Shown here: piece by piece, positions 35,835-44,803 of the stretch | How the letters are laid out: each line of letters opens with the position of its first letter | Position numbering within the stretch: position 1 is the first letter of the stretch | Source: Aquipuribacter sp051216895 | Lineage (GTDB): Bacteria > Actinomycetota > Actinomycetes > Actinomycetales > JBBAYJ01 | Reading direction: 5' to 3' | NCBI RefSeq assembly: GCF_051216895.1 | Contig: NZ_JBPKAO010000005.1 | Span: forward strand, 1 to 64,000 | Length of the DNA: 64,000 nt | Notes under the pieces: model-generated | Database searches by the model: none | Told to the model about the DNA's origin: nothing | Seen by the model: the letters and a program-made list of their open reading frames with translations, nothing else | Position numbers and translations under genes: made by a program

Positions 35835-35850
35835 GCGCCCCCGCGGCTCG

Positions 35851-37218
35851 TCAGCCGATCGTGATCGACCGCCAGGTCTCGGCCACGACGTTGCCGCCCG
35901 ACCACGAGTTGGACGTGACCGCCCGGTCGCGGATCCGGAAGAAGATGACGTAGCAGCAGGGGTCCACGCCCTCGGCCCACGGGTCCCACGGGATGTCGAT
36001 GCCCGGCGCCGGTGCCCCCCGCTCGGCGAGGTCCCCGTCGTAGGTCGCCGAGTAGATCCCGCTGCTCACGCTGCAGCCGCCGTACAGGGTCACCGACAGA
36101 CTCGAGTAGTGCAGGTCCTCGCCCTCGACGTGGACCACGATGGGCCCGCCGTCCCGGGTGACGGTCTCGCAGCAGTCGAGCTCGCGGTCGCCCTGACGGA
36201 TGGTCATCACCGGTGTGCCGCCCGGCCCCGGCCCGTTCGGTCGGGTGTTGTCGACCACGACGCGCACCGGTGGGCTGACGCGTTCGGCACCGGACCCCGT
36301 CCGCACCACCACCCGGACGTCGTACTCGCCGTCGGCCACGGTCCGGGTGTCCCAGTCGGTGAGGTAGTCGGTGCCGAGCAGTCCCATGGCCGCGATCGAG
36401 TACCAGTCGGCCGTGGTCGCCCGCGTGTAGTAGACGTACAGCGGTTCGCCGGGTCCCGGCCACGCCGGGTTGAACCGGTAGTCGGTGACGGCCGTCGTCA
36501 CCGCGAACGGCGCACCCCCGGCCACCGGTGTCACGTCGACCTTGTACTCCACCGCTCCCGTCGTGTTGAAGACCCCCTTGATGTTCGCCGTGCCCCCGTA
36601 CGGGTGGTCACCGACCCCGCCGGGGGACTTGACGTCCGCCGGGGTCGGTCCGGGAGGGAAGCTGGGCCCCGCGGCGAGCCCGGTCGAGGCGATCTGACCG
36701 CTGGGGATCAGCCCGACCGCGGTCACCAGCGGCGGCGGGGGGCACAGGACCCGGCAGACCAGCCGGCACCGGACCCCGCACAGCCAGTGGCACAGCTGGT
36801 GGGCGAAGGACACCGCCTGGAGCTCGGTGAGGACGGCCTGGAACGTCTTCTCGTCCTCGCGGTCGACGACCTCGACGAGACGCCTGAGCAGGCTCTCGTC
36901 CTCGGTCAGGCGCTGCGTGAGCTGGGCGAAGCGACGCCACTCGTCGACGTCGAGCTCTGCGCGGCCCTCCTGCCGCCCGGCGAGCTTGTGGCAGACGAAC
37001 ACGCAGTGCTTGCTGCACAGGTACGAGCACACGACCCGGCAGTGGTCCAGCAGGCCGAGGCGTTCGAGCACGCCCTGGAAGCGCTGCGCGTCCTGGGCCC
37101 GGAAGGCCTCGACGGCCTCGGCGAACGCCTTCGGGTCGTCGGCCAGCTTGCCCATGACCTGACCCGAGAGCCTCAGCTCGTCGAACCGGTCCCGTCCTAC
37201 GTCGTCGGTGGTTCCCAT
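35851..37218 (-). CDS. Unknown protein with two five-cysteine helical stripes
   Basis: This 455-aa protein has no family I can name. Residues about 20-80 and 103-160 are two versions of one module: a helical segment with acidic and leucine residues, followed by five cysteines each exactly four residues apart. The first set is C60, C64, C68, C72 and C76; the second is C143, C147, C151, C155 and C159, 83 residues later. A proline/glycine linker follows. The C-terminal part is beta-rich with further CC pairs (DCCETV, DPCCYVIFF) and fibronectin-like strands. ATG 37218 is preceded by GGGAGGCGACG. No signal peptide is visible. Regular CxxxC stripes line the inside of helical metal-storage proteins such as Csp, so metal binding is a reasonable guess, not an assignment. 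Confidence 0.7.
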   Translation of the reverse strand: MGTTDDVGRDRFDELRLSGQVMGKLADDPKAFAEAVEAFRAQDAQRFQGVLERLGLLDHCRVVCSYLCSKHCVFVCHKLAGRQEGRAELDVDEWRRFAQLTQRLTEDESLLRRLVEVVDREDEKTFQAVLTELQAVSFAHQLCHWLCGVRCRLVCRVLCPPPPLVTAVGLIPSGQIASTGLAAGPSFPPGPTPADVKSPGGVGDHPYGGTANIKGVFNTTGAVEYKVDVTPVAGGAPFAVTTAVTDYRFNPAWPGPGEPLYVYYTRATTADWYSIAAMGLLGTDYLTDWDTRTVADGEYDVRVVVRTGSGAERVSPPVRVVVDNTRPNGPGPGGTPVMTIRQGDRELDCCETVTRDGGPIVVHVEGEDLHYSSLSVTLYGGCSVSSGIYSATYDGDLAERGAPAPGIDIPWDPWAEGVDPCCYVIFFRIRDRAVTSNSWSGGNVVAETWRSITIG

Positions 37219-37394
37219 CGTCGTCGCCTCCCTGGTCGAGCGGTCCACGCGCTCGGGCGGGGCCCGGGTCAGCGCGTCCCTGCGCTGTGTGATGACACCG
37301 AGGAAGAGCCGTCCCGACGGCGCCCGATACCCCTCGGCGCGAGCCGTCACCGTTCAGGCTGGTGGTAATCGTTGGAAACGCCTAGCCTGCGGCG

Positions 37395-38228
37395 ATGTCG
37401 ACGATGACTGCACCGACGTCCCCGGAGCTGGCCCAGGCCGTGGCGGACCTGGCGCGGGACGGGATCACCGCCCGACGCGGCGCCTTCGACCCCGCCTGGG
37501 CCGATCGGATGCACGACGACGTGATGGCCGCGTTCGAGGAGGCCCGCGGGCGCGAGGGCGGGGCGGTGGGCCGCGGCCCGCAGCGCTGGTACGTCGAGAT
37601 CCACCCCGAGCAGCTGCACGGCTTCGTCGACCTCGTAAGCCACCCGTGGGTGACCTCGGTCTGCGAGGCGGTGCTGGGGCCGGACTACCGGGTCGTCGAG
37701 CTGGGGTTCGACGTCCCGTTCGCGGGGGCCAAGGACCAGCCGTGGCACCGCGACTTCCCGTCCCCGCCGGAGACCTACGAGCAGGGCCGGCTCACCTCGC
37801 TGGCGTTCAACCTGACGGCGGTCGACACCACGCCGGACATGGGGCCGTTCGAGGTCGCCGTGGGCACCCACCTGGAGCCGGGGGACGACTTCGAGCACGG
37901 CATGTTCCCCGCACGCAGCGAGTGGCCCCGCCTGGTCGGACGGGCCCAGCAGAAGCTGCCCCGCCGCGGTGACGTGTCGGCCCGGTCGGCGTTGACCCTG
38001 CACCGCGGCACGGCCAACCGCTCCGAGCGCGCCCGTCCCGTCCTGGTCCTCGGGGTCGACGCGCCGGGCGCCGGGCACGACGAGCTGCACGACATGATGC
38101 TGACGCGGGCCTTCCACGACGGCCTGCCCGCCGAGGTCCGTCGCCACCTGCACGCCCGGGTGGTCGACGAGCTGGTCCCGATCGTGCAGAAGCACACGAT
38201 CGAGGGGCTGGTCATGGGCGAGGAGTGA
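37395..38228 (+). CDS. Phytanoyl-CoA dioxygenase-family protein
   Basis: This 277-aa protein is a probable Fe(II)/2-oxoglutarate oxygenase of the PhyH family. The metal triad is visible as HRD in PWHRDFPSPP (about residue 118) and the distal His in LTLHRGTANRSERARPVLVLG (about residue 201), where the following Arg would hold 2-oxoglutarate. No signal peptide. It is divergent from the Cys-stripe protein, 176 bases away. Its end overlaps the convergent peptidase gene by 17 bases. The substrate cannot be read; PhyH homologues in actinobacteria hydroxylate lipids, ectoine or secondary metabolites. Confidence 0.85.
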   Translation: MSTMTAPTSPELAQAVADLARDGITARRGAFDPAWADRMHDDVMAAFEEARGREGGAVGRGPQRWYVEIHPEQLHGFVDLVSHPWVTSVCEAVLGPDYRVVELGFDVPFAGAKDQPWHRDFPSPPETYEQGRLTSLAFNLTAVDTTPDMGPFEVAVGTHLEPGDDFEHGMFPARSEWPRLVGRAQQKLPRRGDVSARSALTLHRGTANRSERARPVLVLGVDAPGAGHDELHDMMLTRAFHDGLPAEVRRHLHARVVDELVPIVQKHTIEGLVMGEE

Positions 38229-40032
38229 CCGCGGGCCCGGTGCCCACGTGCTCCAGCACCAGGGCCCGGCGGCGGACCAGCTCGGCCACGTCGTCGTCGA
38301 GCGTCTCCTCGGCCTGCTGGACGCGGGCCTCCGTCGCCTCGTCCTGCAGCGCGCCCAGCTCCGGCTCGTCCGGGGCGGGCTCCTCGGGCACCTCGAACGG
38401 GACGAAGACCGGTGCGTCCTGCTCGCACACCACGTCCTGGGGCGGGACCTGTGAGGTGAGGAAGTACTGCGTGGTGATCGCGTCGGCGCACAGCGACAGC
38501 CCGAGGGCCGTGTGCCCCCAGCCCTCCACGAGCACCAGCCGGCTGCTGGGCAGCTCGTCCCGCAGGGCGAACGCGCCCGACACGTCCGTGGCGGGGTCGT
38601 AGCGGGTGTTGAGGATGAGCACCGGGTTGGACGTCTCGGCGTCGAAGGGGCCCAGGTACACGTCGTCCTGCGGGACCTGCCACGCCTCGCACGCACCGTC
38701 GCTCCAGGTCCAGTACGGGCCGAAGTAGCCGACCGAACGGTCCGACGCGGCCTGCCAGGCGCCGATCCGGTCCGGCGTCACGCCGTCGGCGCAGATGACC
38801 CCGGAGAACTGCGCCCAGGCGCCCACGTAGTCGGGGACCGGCACCGTCTCCTGCCGCAGCCGGGCCCGGTCGCCGGCCGTCCCGGCCTCGGCCAGCGGCA
38901 CACCGGTCGCCAGGTCCTCCACCAGCTGCAGGACCAGGCCGAGGTCGGTGAACCCGAACACGCTGTTGTAGAGCGGGCCGAGGCTCAACCCGACCAGCAG
39001 CTGCTCGTCGATGACGAAGTCCCCGAAGTCCGGGTCGGGGATCACCAGCGGGTCGGCGGCCAGCTGGTCGTGCAGGACCGCGTAGCGCGCGGCCGAGTCG
39101 CCCGCGAAGGCGCACCGCTGCGTCCCGACCTCGTCGCAGAGCCGGAAGAACTCCTCCAGCGTGGCCTGCGCGCCGACGTCGCTGTCCAGCCGCGCCGAGG
39201 TGGGCCGGCGGTCGCCGTCCCGACCCGTCGCCCAGTCGACCGGGTCGATGACGGCGTCGACGACCAGGGCGCCGACCCGGTCGGGGTAGCGGGCGGCGTA
39301 CATGGCCCCCAGGTAGGACCCGTAGCTGAAGCCGATGAAGTTGAGCTCGTCCTCGCCCAGGGCCCGCCGCATCAGGTCCAGGTCGTCGGCGACGGCCGTG
39401 GTGGACATGTGGTCACGGACCGGCCCCCCGTCGCGGTCGCAGTCGCGCTCCACCAGCGCGTTGGCGCGGAGCACCGGTCGCAGGTCGGCGCGGGTCTCCG
39501 GCCAGAAGAACGGGTAGTAGCCGAACTGGCCCTCCAGGCCCGTGGCGCAGTCCAGGCCCGCGCTGCGGGCGATCCCCCGCGGGTCGAAGCCGATGACGTC
39601 GTAGCGGGCGTTCACGGCCGGGGGCAGGATCGCCTCGCCCGCGAACAGGACGAACTCGAACCCCGACCCGCTGGGCCCTCCCGGGTTGACGAAGACGCTG
39701 CCGAGCGTGTCGTCGGGCTCGTCGGCGGGCCGTTTGATCAGCGCCAGCTCGATGGTCCCGGCGCTCGGGTCGGAGTGGTCGAGCGGCACGGGGTGCAGAG
39801 CGCACTCGTACCCCTCGGGGACGACGTCGACGGGCTCCTCACCCGGTTCGGGCTCGGGCACGAGGTCGGGGATGTCGCACTCGCCCCACTCGATGGGCGC
39901 CGCGCCCGCCGACGGCTCCGGGGCCGGCGGGGCGACCGGTGGCTGCGCGGTGGCGGTCGGGCCCGGCAGCAGCAGGGTTGCGGTCACCGCCGTCGCGACG
40001 AGCACGCTCGGAACAGGACGGCGACGACTCAT
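38212..40032 (-). CDS. Secreted tripeptidyl aminopeptidase-type alpha/beta hydrolase
   Basis: The 606-aa product starts with a typical secretory signal (SRRRP then a hydrophobic run ending at ATAQPP) and an alanine/proline linker. The alpha/beta hydrolase core has the nucleophile elbow GFSYGSYLG (about residue 215), the acid in LNTRYDPATD, and the catalytic His in GWGHTAL. The layout matches the S33 SlpD/tripeptidyl aminopeptidase group, exported enzymes that trim peptides from the N-terminus. Start ATG 40032 begins the signal peptide. Several Cys pairs suggest disulfides. It ends in an acidic helical tail. Confidence 0.85.
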   Translation of the reverse strand: MSRRRPVPSVLVATAVTATLLLPGPTATAQPPVAPPAPEPSAGAAPIEWGECDIPDLVPEPEPGEEPVDVVPEGYECALHPVPLDHSDPSAGTIELALIKRPADEPDDTLGSVFVNPGGPSGSGFEFVLFAGEAILPPAVNARYDVIGFDPRGIARSAGLDCATGLEGQFGYYPFFWPETRADLRPVLRANALVERDCDRDGGPVRDHMSTTAVADDLDLMRRALGEDELNFIGFSYGSYLGAMYAARYPDRVGALVVDAVIDPVDWATGRDGDRRPTSARLDSDVGAQATLEEFFRLCDEVGTQRCAFAGDSAARYAVLHDQLAADPLVIPDPDFGDFVIDEQLLVGLSLGPLYNSVFGFTDLGLVLQLVEDLATGVPLAEAGTAGDRARLRQETVPVPDYVGAWAQFSGVICADGVTPDRIGAWQAASDRSVGYFGPYWTWSDGACEAWQVPQDDVYLGPFDAETSNPVLILNTRYDPATDVSGAFALRDELPSSRLVLVEGWGHTALGLSLCADAITTQYFLTSQVPPQDVVCEQDAPVFVPFEVPEEPAPDEPELGALQDEATEARVQQAEETLDDDVAELVRRRALVLEHVGTGPAVTPRP

Positions 40033-40127
40033 GGGGCCCCCTCGGCCACGGCCGGCGACTGCCGGGATCTGCCTCGACCGCGGCGACGCTAGCGCGGGTG
40101 GCGTCCGGGGCGAAAGGGGTTTTTCGG

Positions 40128-41891
40128 TCAGCCCCGGGGGACCGGCGCGACCAGGCAGGCGGCAGGCAGCTCGAACCACCGCAGCCGTTCGAAGTCCTCC
40201 GACACGGCCGACCCGACCGACCCCGCCGACCCCGGCGCTCGCGGGGTCGGCGGCACCTCGGCGGCGCGGGCCTCGCGACCGGCCACCAGCCGCTCCGCCT
40301 CGAGCAGGTACCCGGCCAGGGCGCTCTCGGGCACCGGCTCGTCGTGGTGGGGGTAGCGCATCTCACCGGTGTCCGGGTCGTAGGTCACCTGGTCGAGGCG
40401 CAGCGGCGGCTCGACGGGGCCGTCCCGGTGCCGCCACAGCCCGGTCACCGGGTCGAAGGAGTAGTCGCCGAGCAGCCGCCAGCCGTGGCGGGCGACGAAC
40501 GCCACGGCGGCCAGCAGGTAGTCGACGACCGCCTCGGACAGGAAGTAGTTGAGGTTGACCCGGACCCAGCCCGGCTTGATCCCCTCGCAGCCCGACGCGG
40601 CCTCGCGGTCCAGCGCGTGGGACCGCTCCAGGTCGATGCCGAGCAGCCGGTGCCCGTACGGGCCGGCGCACGAGCAGCCGCCACGGGACTGGATCCCGAA
40701 CAGGTCGTTGAGCAGGGCCACGACGAAGTTGTGGTGCAGGTGGCGGCCCGGCCGGCCGTCGGGGCCGAGCCGCCGCACGACGAACGACACGATCGACAAC
40801 CGCTCCGCGTCCAGGTTGCCGAGGATCTCGATCTCCGGGACCTCGTGCCAGAGGCCGACCGCGCGCCGGAGCAGCGTCTCCTCCCGGTCCCGGATCACGT
40901 CGACCCCGACGGCCTGCTTGAGCTGGAACACCAGTCCCGCACGGATGGACTCCACGATGGCCGGCGTCCCGCCCTCCTCGCGGTGCTCCGGGTCGGCGAG
41001 GTAGCGGTGCTCGGCCGCGTTGACGAAGGCGACCGTGCCGCCCCCGGGCACGACGGGCACCCGGTTGTGCAGCAGGTCGCGGCGCACCGCGAGCACGCCC
41101 GGGGTGCCCGGACCGCCGACGAACTTGTGGGGCGAGCAGAAGACGGCGTCCATGCCGACCTCGGCCATCCGCACGTCGACGTACGGTGCGGCGGCGGCGA
41201 AGTCCCAGAACGACAGCGCCCCGTGGCGGTGCAGCAGGTCGGTGACGGCGCGGGTGTCGGTCATGATCCCGGTGACGTTGGACGCCGCCGAGAACGAGCC
41301 GATGCGCAGCGGTCGGTCGGCGTGCACGGCCAGGGCCCGCTCCAGGGCCACGAGGTCGACGTGCCCGTCGCGGTCCTCGGGGATGCGCACGACGTCGGCG
41401 ATGCTCTCGCGCCAGCCCAGCTCGTTGCTGTGGTGCTCGAACGGCCCGATGAGGACCACCGGGCGCTCGGCGGGCGGCACGTGCGAGGACAGGTCGTACG
41501 CGTCGTCGAGGCCGGCCGGCACCCGCAGCGCGAGCAGGCCGATCATCTTGTCGATCGCGGCGGTGGTGCCCGACCCGCAGAAGATGACCGCGACGTCGTC
41601 GTCGCCGCCGAGGCCGTCGCGGACCAGGCGGCGGGCGTCCTCGCGCAACCGGGTCGTCTGCAGGCCGGTGCCGCTGGACTCCGTGTGGGTGTTGGCGTAG
41701 CGGGGGAGGACCTCGTGGCGGACGAAGTCCTCGATGAACGTGAGCGCCCGACCGCTCGCGGTGTAGTCGGCGTACGTCACCCGGCGCGGGCCGTACGGCC
41801 CGTGCATGACCTGGTCGTCGCCGATGACCGACTCCCGGATGCGGCGCAGCAGAGCCGGCTCGCGGTCCTGCGTCGTCGGCACGTCGCTCAC
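40128..41891 (-). CDS. Class V PLP-dependent aminotransferase-like protein
   Basis: The 587-aa protein has the class V aminotransferase/cysteine-desulfurase fold. Visible are NTHTESSGTG, the FCGSGTTAAID phosphate region, SNVTGIMTD, and the PLP lysine in FCSPHKFVGGPGTPGV. Length exceeds the usual 400 residues because of a long C-terminal extension of about 150 residues. Chemistry could be desulfuration, aminotransfer or a lyase reaction; a CSCAGPYGH loop might carry a catalytic Cys. GTG 41891 is chosen: it overlaps the stop of the upstream oxidoreductase (GTGA), implying coupled translation. Confidence 0.83.
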   Translation of the reverse strand: MSDVPTTQDREPALLRRIRESVIGDDQVMHGPYGPRRVTYADYTASGRALTFIEDFVRHEVLPRYANTHTESSGTGLQTTRLREDARRLVRDGLGGDDDVAVIFCGSGTTAAIDKMIGLLALRVPAGLDDAYDLSSHVPPAERPVVLIGPFEHHSNELGWRESIADVVRIPEDRDGHVDLVALERALAVHADRPLRIGSFSAASNVTGIMTDTRAVTDLLHRHGALSFWDFAAAAPYVDVRMAEVGMDAVFCSPHKFVGGPGTPGVLAVRRDLLHNRVPVVPGGGTVAFVNAAEHRYLADPEHREEGGTPAIVESIRAGLVFQLKQAVGVDVIRDREETLLRRAVGLWHEVPEIEILGNLDAERLSIVSFVVRRLGPDGRPGRHLHHNFVVALLNDLFGIQSRGGCSCAGPYGHRLLGIDLERSHALDREAASGCEGIKPGWVRVNLNYFLSEAVVDYLLAAVAFVARHGWRLLGDYSFDPVTGLWRHRDGPVEPPLRLDQVTYDPDTGEMRYPHHDEPVPESALAGYLLEAERLVAGREARAAEVPPTPRAPGSAGSVGSAVSEDFERLRWFELPAACLVAPVPRG

Positions 41892-42370
41892 CCCCCGGCC
41901 CGCGCCGTGCGGACGACGAGGGCCTGCCGGATGCCGAACACCCGACCGACCCGCCGCTGCGAGGGGGTGAACGCGTCGGCGACCTCGTCGACGTCGGCGA
42001 CCGCGGCGGTGAGCACGCGGTGCTCCGTGCCGTCGTGGACCACCGTCGCCGGCCCGCCGGCCACGACGTTGCGGACCCAGTCCGTGTCGGGCCCGTAGAC
42101 CATCGCCACGACGAAGCCGTCGGAGGTGCGGACCGCGTCGACGGGGGTCTCGTAGGTCCGCCCGGAGCGTCGCCCGGTGTGCCGGACGAGGGCGGTGGTC
42201 GACCCGGGGGTGCCGGCGGTGCCGCGCACCCGGACGTTCATGTGGTCCCGGTTGATCCTCCGCTGGACCCGGACCACCGTCGAGTCCTTGTCCCGCATGC
42301 CCACCAGCCACAGCAGCACGAGCCCGACGACCGCCGCCACGACCGCCGCCAGTGCCCGCATCACGCTCAT
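41888..42370 (-). CDS. Deazaflavin-dependent nitroreductase-like protein
   Basis: This 160-aa protein starts with a single hydrophobic helix (about residues 4-20), then the split-barrel fold of the DDN/F420-dependent family. Recognisable are LVRHTGRRSGRTYETPVDAVRTSDGFVV and VRNVVAGGPATVVHDGTEHRV. Known relatives bind F420 or FMN and reduce quinones or nitro compounds at the membrane. Cofactor cannot be settled from sequence alone. ATG 42370 begins the membrane helix. It overlaps the class V aminotransferase by four bases. Confidence 0.8.
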   Translation of the reverse strand: MSVMRALAAVVAAVVGLVLLWLVGMRDKDSTVVRVQRRINRDHMNVRVRGTAGTPGSTTALVRHTGRRSGRTYETPVDAVRTSDGFVVAMVYGPDTDWVRNVVAGGPATVVHDGTEHRVLTAAVADVDEVADAFTPSQRRVGRVFGIRQALVVRTARAGG

Positions 42371-42451
42371 GGCTGGCCTCCGGGGTCCGTCCCGCGACGT
42401 GCGTCCAGGTCGATGCTCCCGCAGCGCGGTCTCCTTCGCTACCGTCGAGAC

Positions 42452-43012
42452 GTGTCGGAGACCGACGACCGTCCGCCGTGGGAGCCGCCCCTCGCCGGCG
42501 ACGAGGCCGCGCACCTGCTCGGTGCGCTCGACCGCCAGCGCGCCACCTTCCGCTGGAAGGCCGACGGCCTGGACGCGGCCGGGCTCGCGGTCCGGGTCGG
42601 TGCCTCGACGCTGACCCTGGGTGGTCTGCTCAAGCACCTGGCCGCCGTGGAGGAGGAGATCTCGACGTGGCGGCTGGCCGGGGAGCGACCCGGTGAGCCG
42701 TTCGACGTCGAGGCGGGGCACGACAGGAGCTTCGAGACCGCCGCCGAGGACCCGCCGGAACGGTTGTACGCCTGGTACGACGAGGCGGTCGCGCGGTCCC
42801 GGCGGCGGTTCGCCGCGGCGGTCGTCGACGGTGGTCTCGGTCAGCGCGTCCACCTGGGCGCCCCGGAGCTGCACGTCAGCCTGCGGCGGCTGCTGTGCGA
42901 CCTGCTCGAGGAGTACGGCCGGCACACCGGTCACGCGGACCTGCTGCGCGAGGCCGTGGACGGCCGGGTCGGGGAGGACCCGGCGGAGGACTGGCGCCCC
43001 GCCTGGCTGTGA
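42452..43012 (+). CDS. DinB/DUF664 family protein
   Basis: The 186-aa product is a four-helix-bundle DinB-like protein. The DUF664 subtype is shown by TLGGLLKHLAAVEEEIS and the C-terminal LLCDLLEEYGRHTGHADLLREAVDG, which positions a His triad (about residues 60, 154 and 158) as in metal-binding mycothiol-type enzymes. Many members are mycothiol- or bacillithiol-dependent S-transferases. GTG 42452 lies in the 82-base divergent gap from the oxidoreductase. Role not determinable. Confidence 0.88.
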   Translation: MSETDDRPPWEPPLAGDEAAHLLGALDRQRATFRWKADGLDAAGLAVRVGASTLTLGGLLKHLAAVEEEISTWRLAGERPGEPFDVEAGHDRSFETAAEDPPERLYAWYDEAVARSRRRFAAAVVDGGLGQRVHLGAPELHVSLRRLLCDLLEEYGRHTGHADLLREAVDGRVGEDPAEDWRPAWL

Positions 43013-43039
43013 CGGGCACCGGTCCGCGGGGGCGCACCG

Positions 43040-44713
43040 TCATCGCTCGGTCACCCGCCGCACCAGCACGTCCAGCTGCTCCGCGGACTCCCGCGCGGTC
43101 CGACGGGCCAGGTCGAGGCCGACGGCCACCCCGCGGGACAGCACCTCGTCCAGACGCTCGTCGAGGTCCTTCTCGTCGACCCGGCCGTCCTCGGCGAACG
43201 CCTCGTGGACGGCGGTGACCGCGGCCCCCAGGGCCAGGTCGAGCACGGGCGTCGGGTCGAACCAGGGCACCGGCTCGGGCTCGGGCCGACGCCCGTCCTC
43301 CCGGGGCAGCCACGGGTCGATCTCGGGGAACCGCTTCGGTAGGGCCTCGGCGTAGACCAGGTCGAGGACCAGGCGCACGGTCTGACAGGTACCCGTGCGG
43401 CGGCCCAGCACGTCACGCGCCTGCTTACCGATGTGCCACAGCAGGACGGGGTGGGCCTTGGTCAGCGCGACCTGGTCGGCGGTCGCGACCGCCTCCACGA
43501 CGCGGTGGTGCCAGACCAGGTCCCACAGCAGGCGCCGGTTCATGCAGCGGATCGAACCGGGCGGGCTGAGCCACGTCGCCACGTTGCGGAAGTACGTCTG
43601 GATCCGGGCGAGGTGGGCCTGACCGGTGGCCGTGGCGAGGAAGCCCAGGTTCTTGGGTGGCACCGCACCCGCCTCGCCCACCAGGTTGATGTTGACGAAG
43701 TGGTGCCACGTCGCGTCCGTGACCACGCGTCCGACGCCCGCCAGGTGCCCGTCGTACGCCGCGATGCCGCCGAAGGTGTGGCCGTCGGTCGCGGCCTTGG
43801 TCCCGGACGTGGTGCCGGCCAGCACGGTCGACGTGGCGATGACCTGGGGGAGGGGCCGGGGGCCGCTGGTGCCCGGCGGGTACTCGACGAACGACGCCCC
43901 GCCGACGGTCACCGTCTGGGAGGTGTCGGTCGGGGCGTGGCACTCGCCCTCGTGCGGGTGGTCCGGCATCACCGTGATGGCCCCGTCGGGGCCGCACAGC
44001 AGCGGGTGGGGGTAGACCGCCTCGAAGACCCCCACCCGGGTCCGGTACCAGCGGGGCCGGATGGTCTGGGGCACGTCGTCGGACTGGTCGTCGAAGGTCG
44101 ACTGCGCGTCGTGGCCCCGGCGGTTGGTGTCGTTGCGCCGGTGCCCGCCCATCGACACCTCGTCCACGCCGGGGGTGGAGTCCCACAACCGCATGGAGCG
44201 GACCCGGGGCACGCGCCCACCCATGGCCTGCCCCAGGGCCGCGTGGTCGCCGGTCGCGAAGACGCCCTTGCCGGCGTCCATGAACTCCGCGACGGCGCGG
44301 ACCTCCGCGTCGGTGATGCCGGGTGCGGTCTCGATGCCGAACATCCACAGCTGGTCGTAGTCGTCGGTGCCGAAGTGGCTGGTGTCGTCGAAGCGGAAGT
44401 TCGGGATGCGCCGCTCGATTCGGGCGTCACCGTCCATCATCGAGTCGCCGTGGCGGGACCGGCGGTGCGCGAGGGTGACGTCGAACCACGCCGGGTAGGT
44501 GCCGCTCAGCAGCGTGCTCACGAACGTGCGGAGCCCGAAGCCGCCGGAACCGAAGTCCAGGCCGCCGTCGGTGACCAGCAGCACGCGCACCTTGCACGGT
44601 CGCCACCAGCGCAGGTGCAGCAGGTCGGGCTCGAGCACGTGCAGGGTGTCCCGGCGTTCGACGAAGTCCCGGAGCTCTCGTTCGGCGAACGGTGTCAGTC
44701 CTGGCTGGTCCAT
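43040..44713 (-). CDS. Unknown protein, 557 aa, possible class I glutamine amidotransferase-like fold
   Basis: I do not recognise a named family. The first half has a Rossmann-like progression: VRVLLVTDGGLDFGSGG, then DYDQLWMFGIET, DAEVRAVAEFMDAGKGVFATGDHAALG. This resembles ThuA/GATase1-like sugar-binding or hydrolase folds, but no catalytic Cys is visible. The second half is helical and basic, ending in an acidic region rich in Asp and Arg. ATG 44713 follows CGAGGAGACGACC. It stands 91 bases from the ABC transporter gene downstream in transcription order and is probably separate. Confidence 0.6.
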   Translation of the reverse strand: MDQPGLTPFAERELRDFVERRDTLHVLEPDLLHLRWWRPCKVRVLLVTDGGLDFGSGGFGLRTFVSTLLSGTYPAWFDVTLAHRRSRHGDSMMDGDARIERRIPNFRFDDTSHFGTDDYDQLWMFGIETAPGITDAEVRAVAEFMDAGKGVFATGDHAALGQAMGGRVPRVRSMRLWDSTPGVDEVSMGGHRRNDTNRRGHDAQSTFDDQSDDVPQTIRPRWYRTRVGVFEAVYPHPLLCGPDGAITVMPDHPHEGECHAPTDTSQTVTVGGASFVEYPPGTSGPRPLPQVIATSTVLAGTTSGTKAATDGHTFGGIAAYDGHLAGVGRVVTDATWHHFVNINLVGEAGAVPPKNLGFLATATGQAHLARIQTYFRNVATWLSPPGSIRCMNRRLLWDLVWHHRVVEAVATADQVALTKAHPVLLWHIGKQARDVLGRRTGTCQTVRLVLDLVYAEALPKRFPEIDPWLPREDGRRPEPEPVPWFDPTPVLDLALGAAVTAVHEAFAEDGRVDEKDLDERLDEVLSRGVAVGLDLARRTARESAEQLDVLVRRVTER

Positions 44714-44773
44714 GGTCGTCTCCTCGCGGGTGCCGCGCCTCGGTGCGCGGTCGAGGGCAGGAGGCGCAGGCGG

Positions 44774-44791
44774 GCGAGGTCGATACCTCGC
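44774..44791 (-). terminator. Possible hairpin downstream of ABC transporter operon
   Basis: A perfect inverted repeat GCGAGGT-CGAT-ACCTCGC lies between the stop of the transporter ATPase gene and the next gene on the same strand. Its position suits a transcription terminator, though no T-run follows; it could also be an operator for the downstream gene. Confidence 0.4.
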
Positions 44792-44803
44792 GGCGAGGAG
44801 GCC

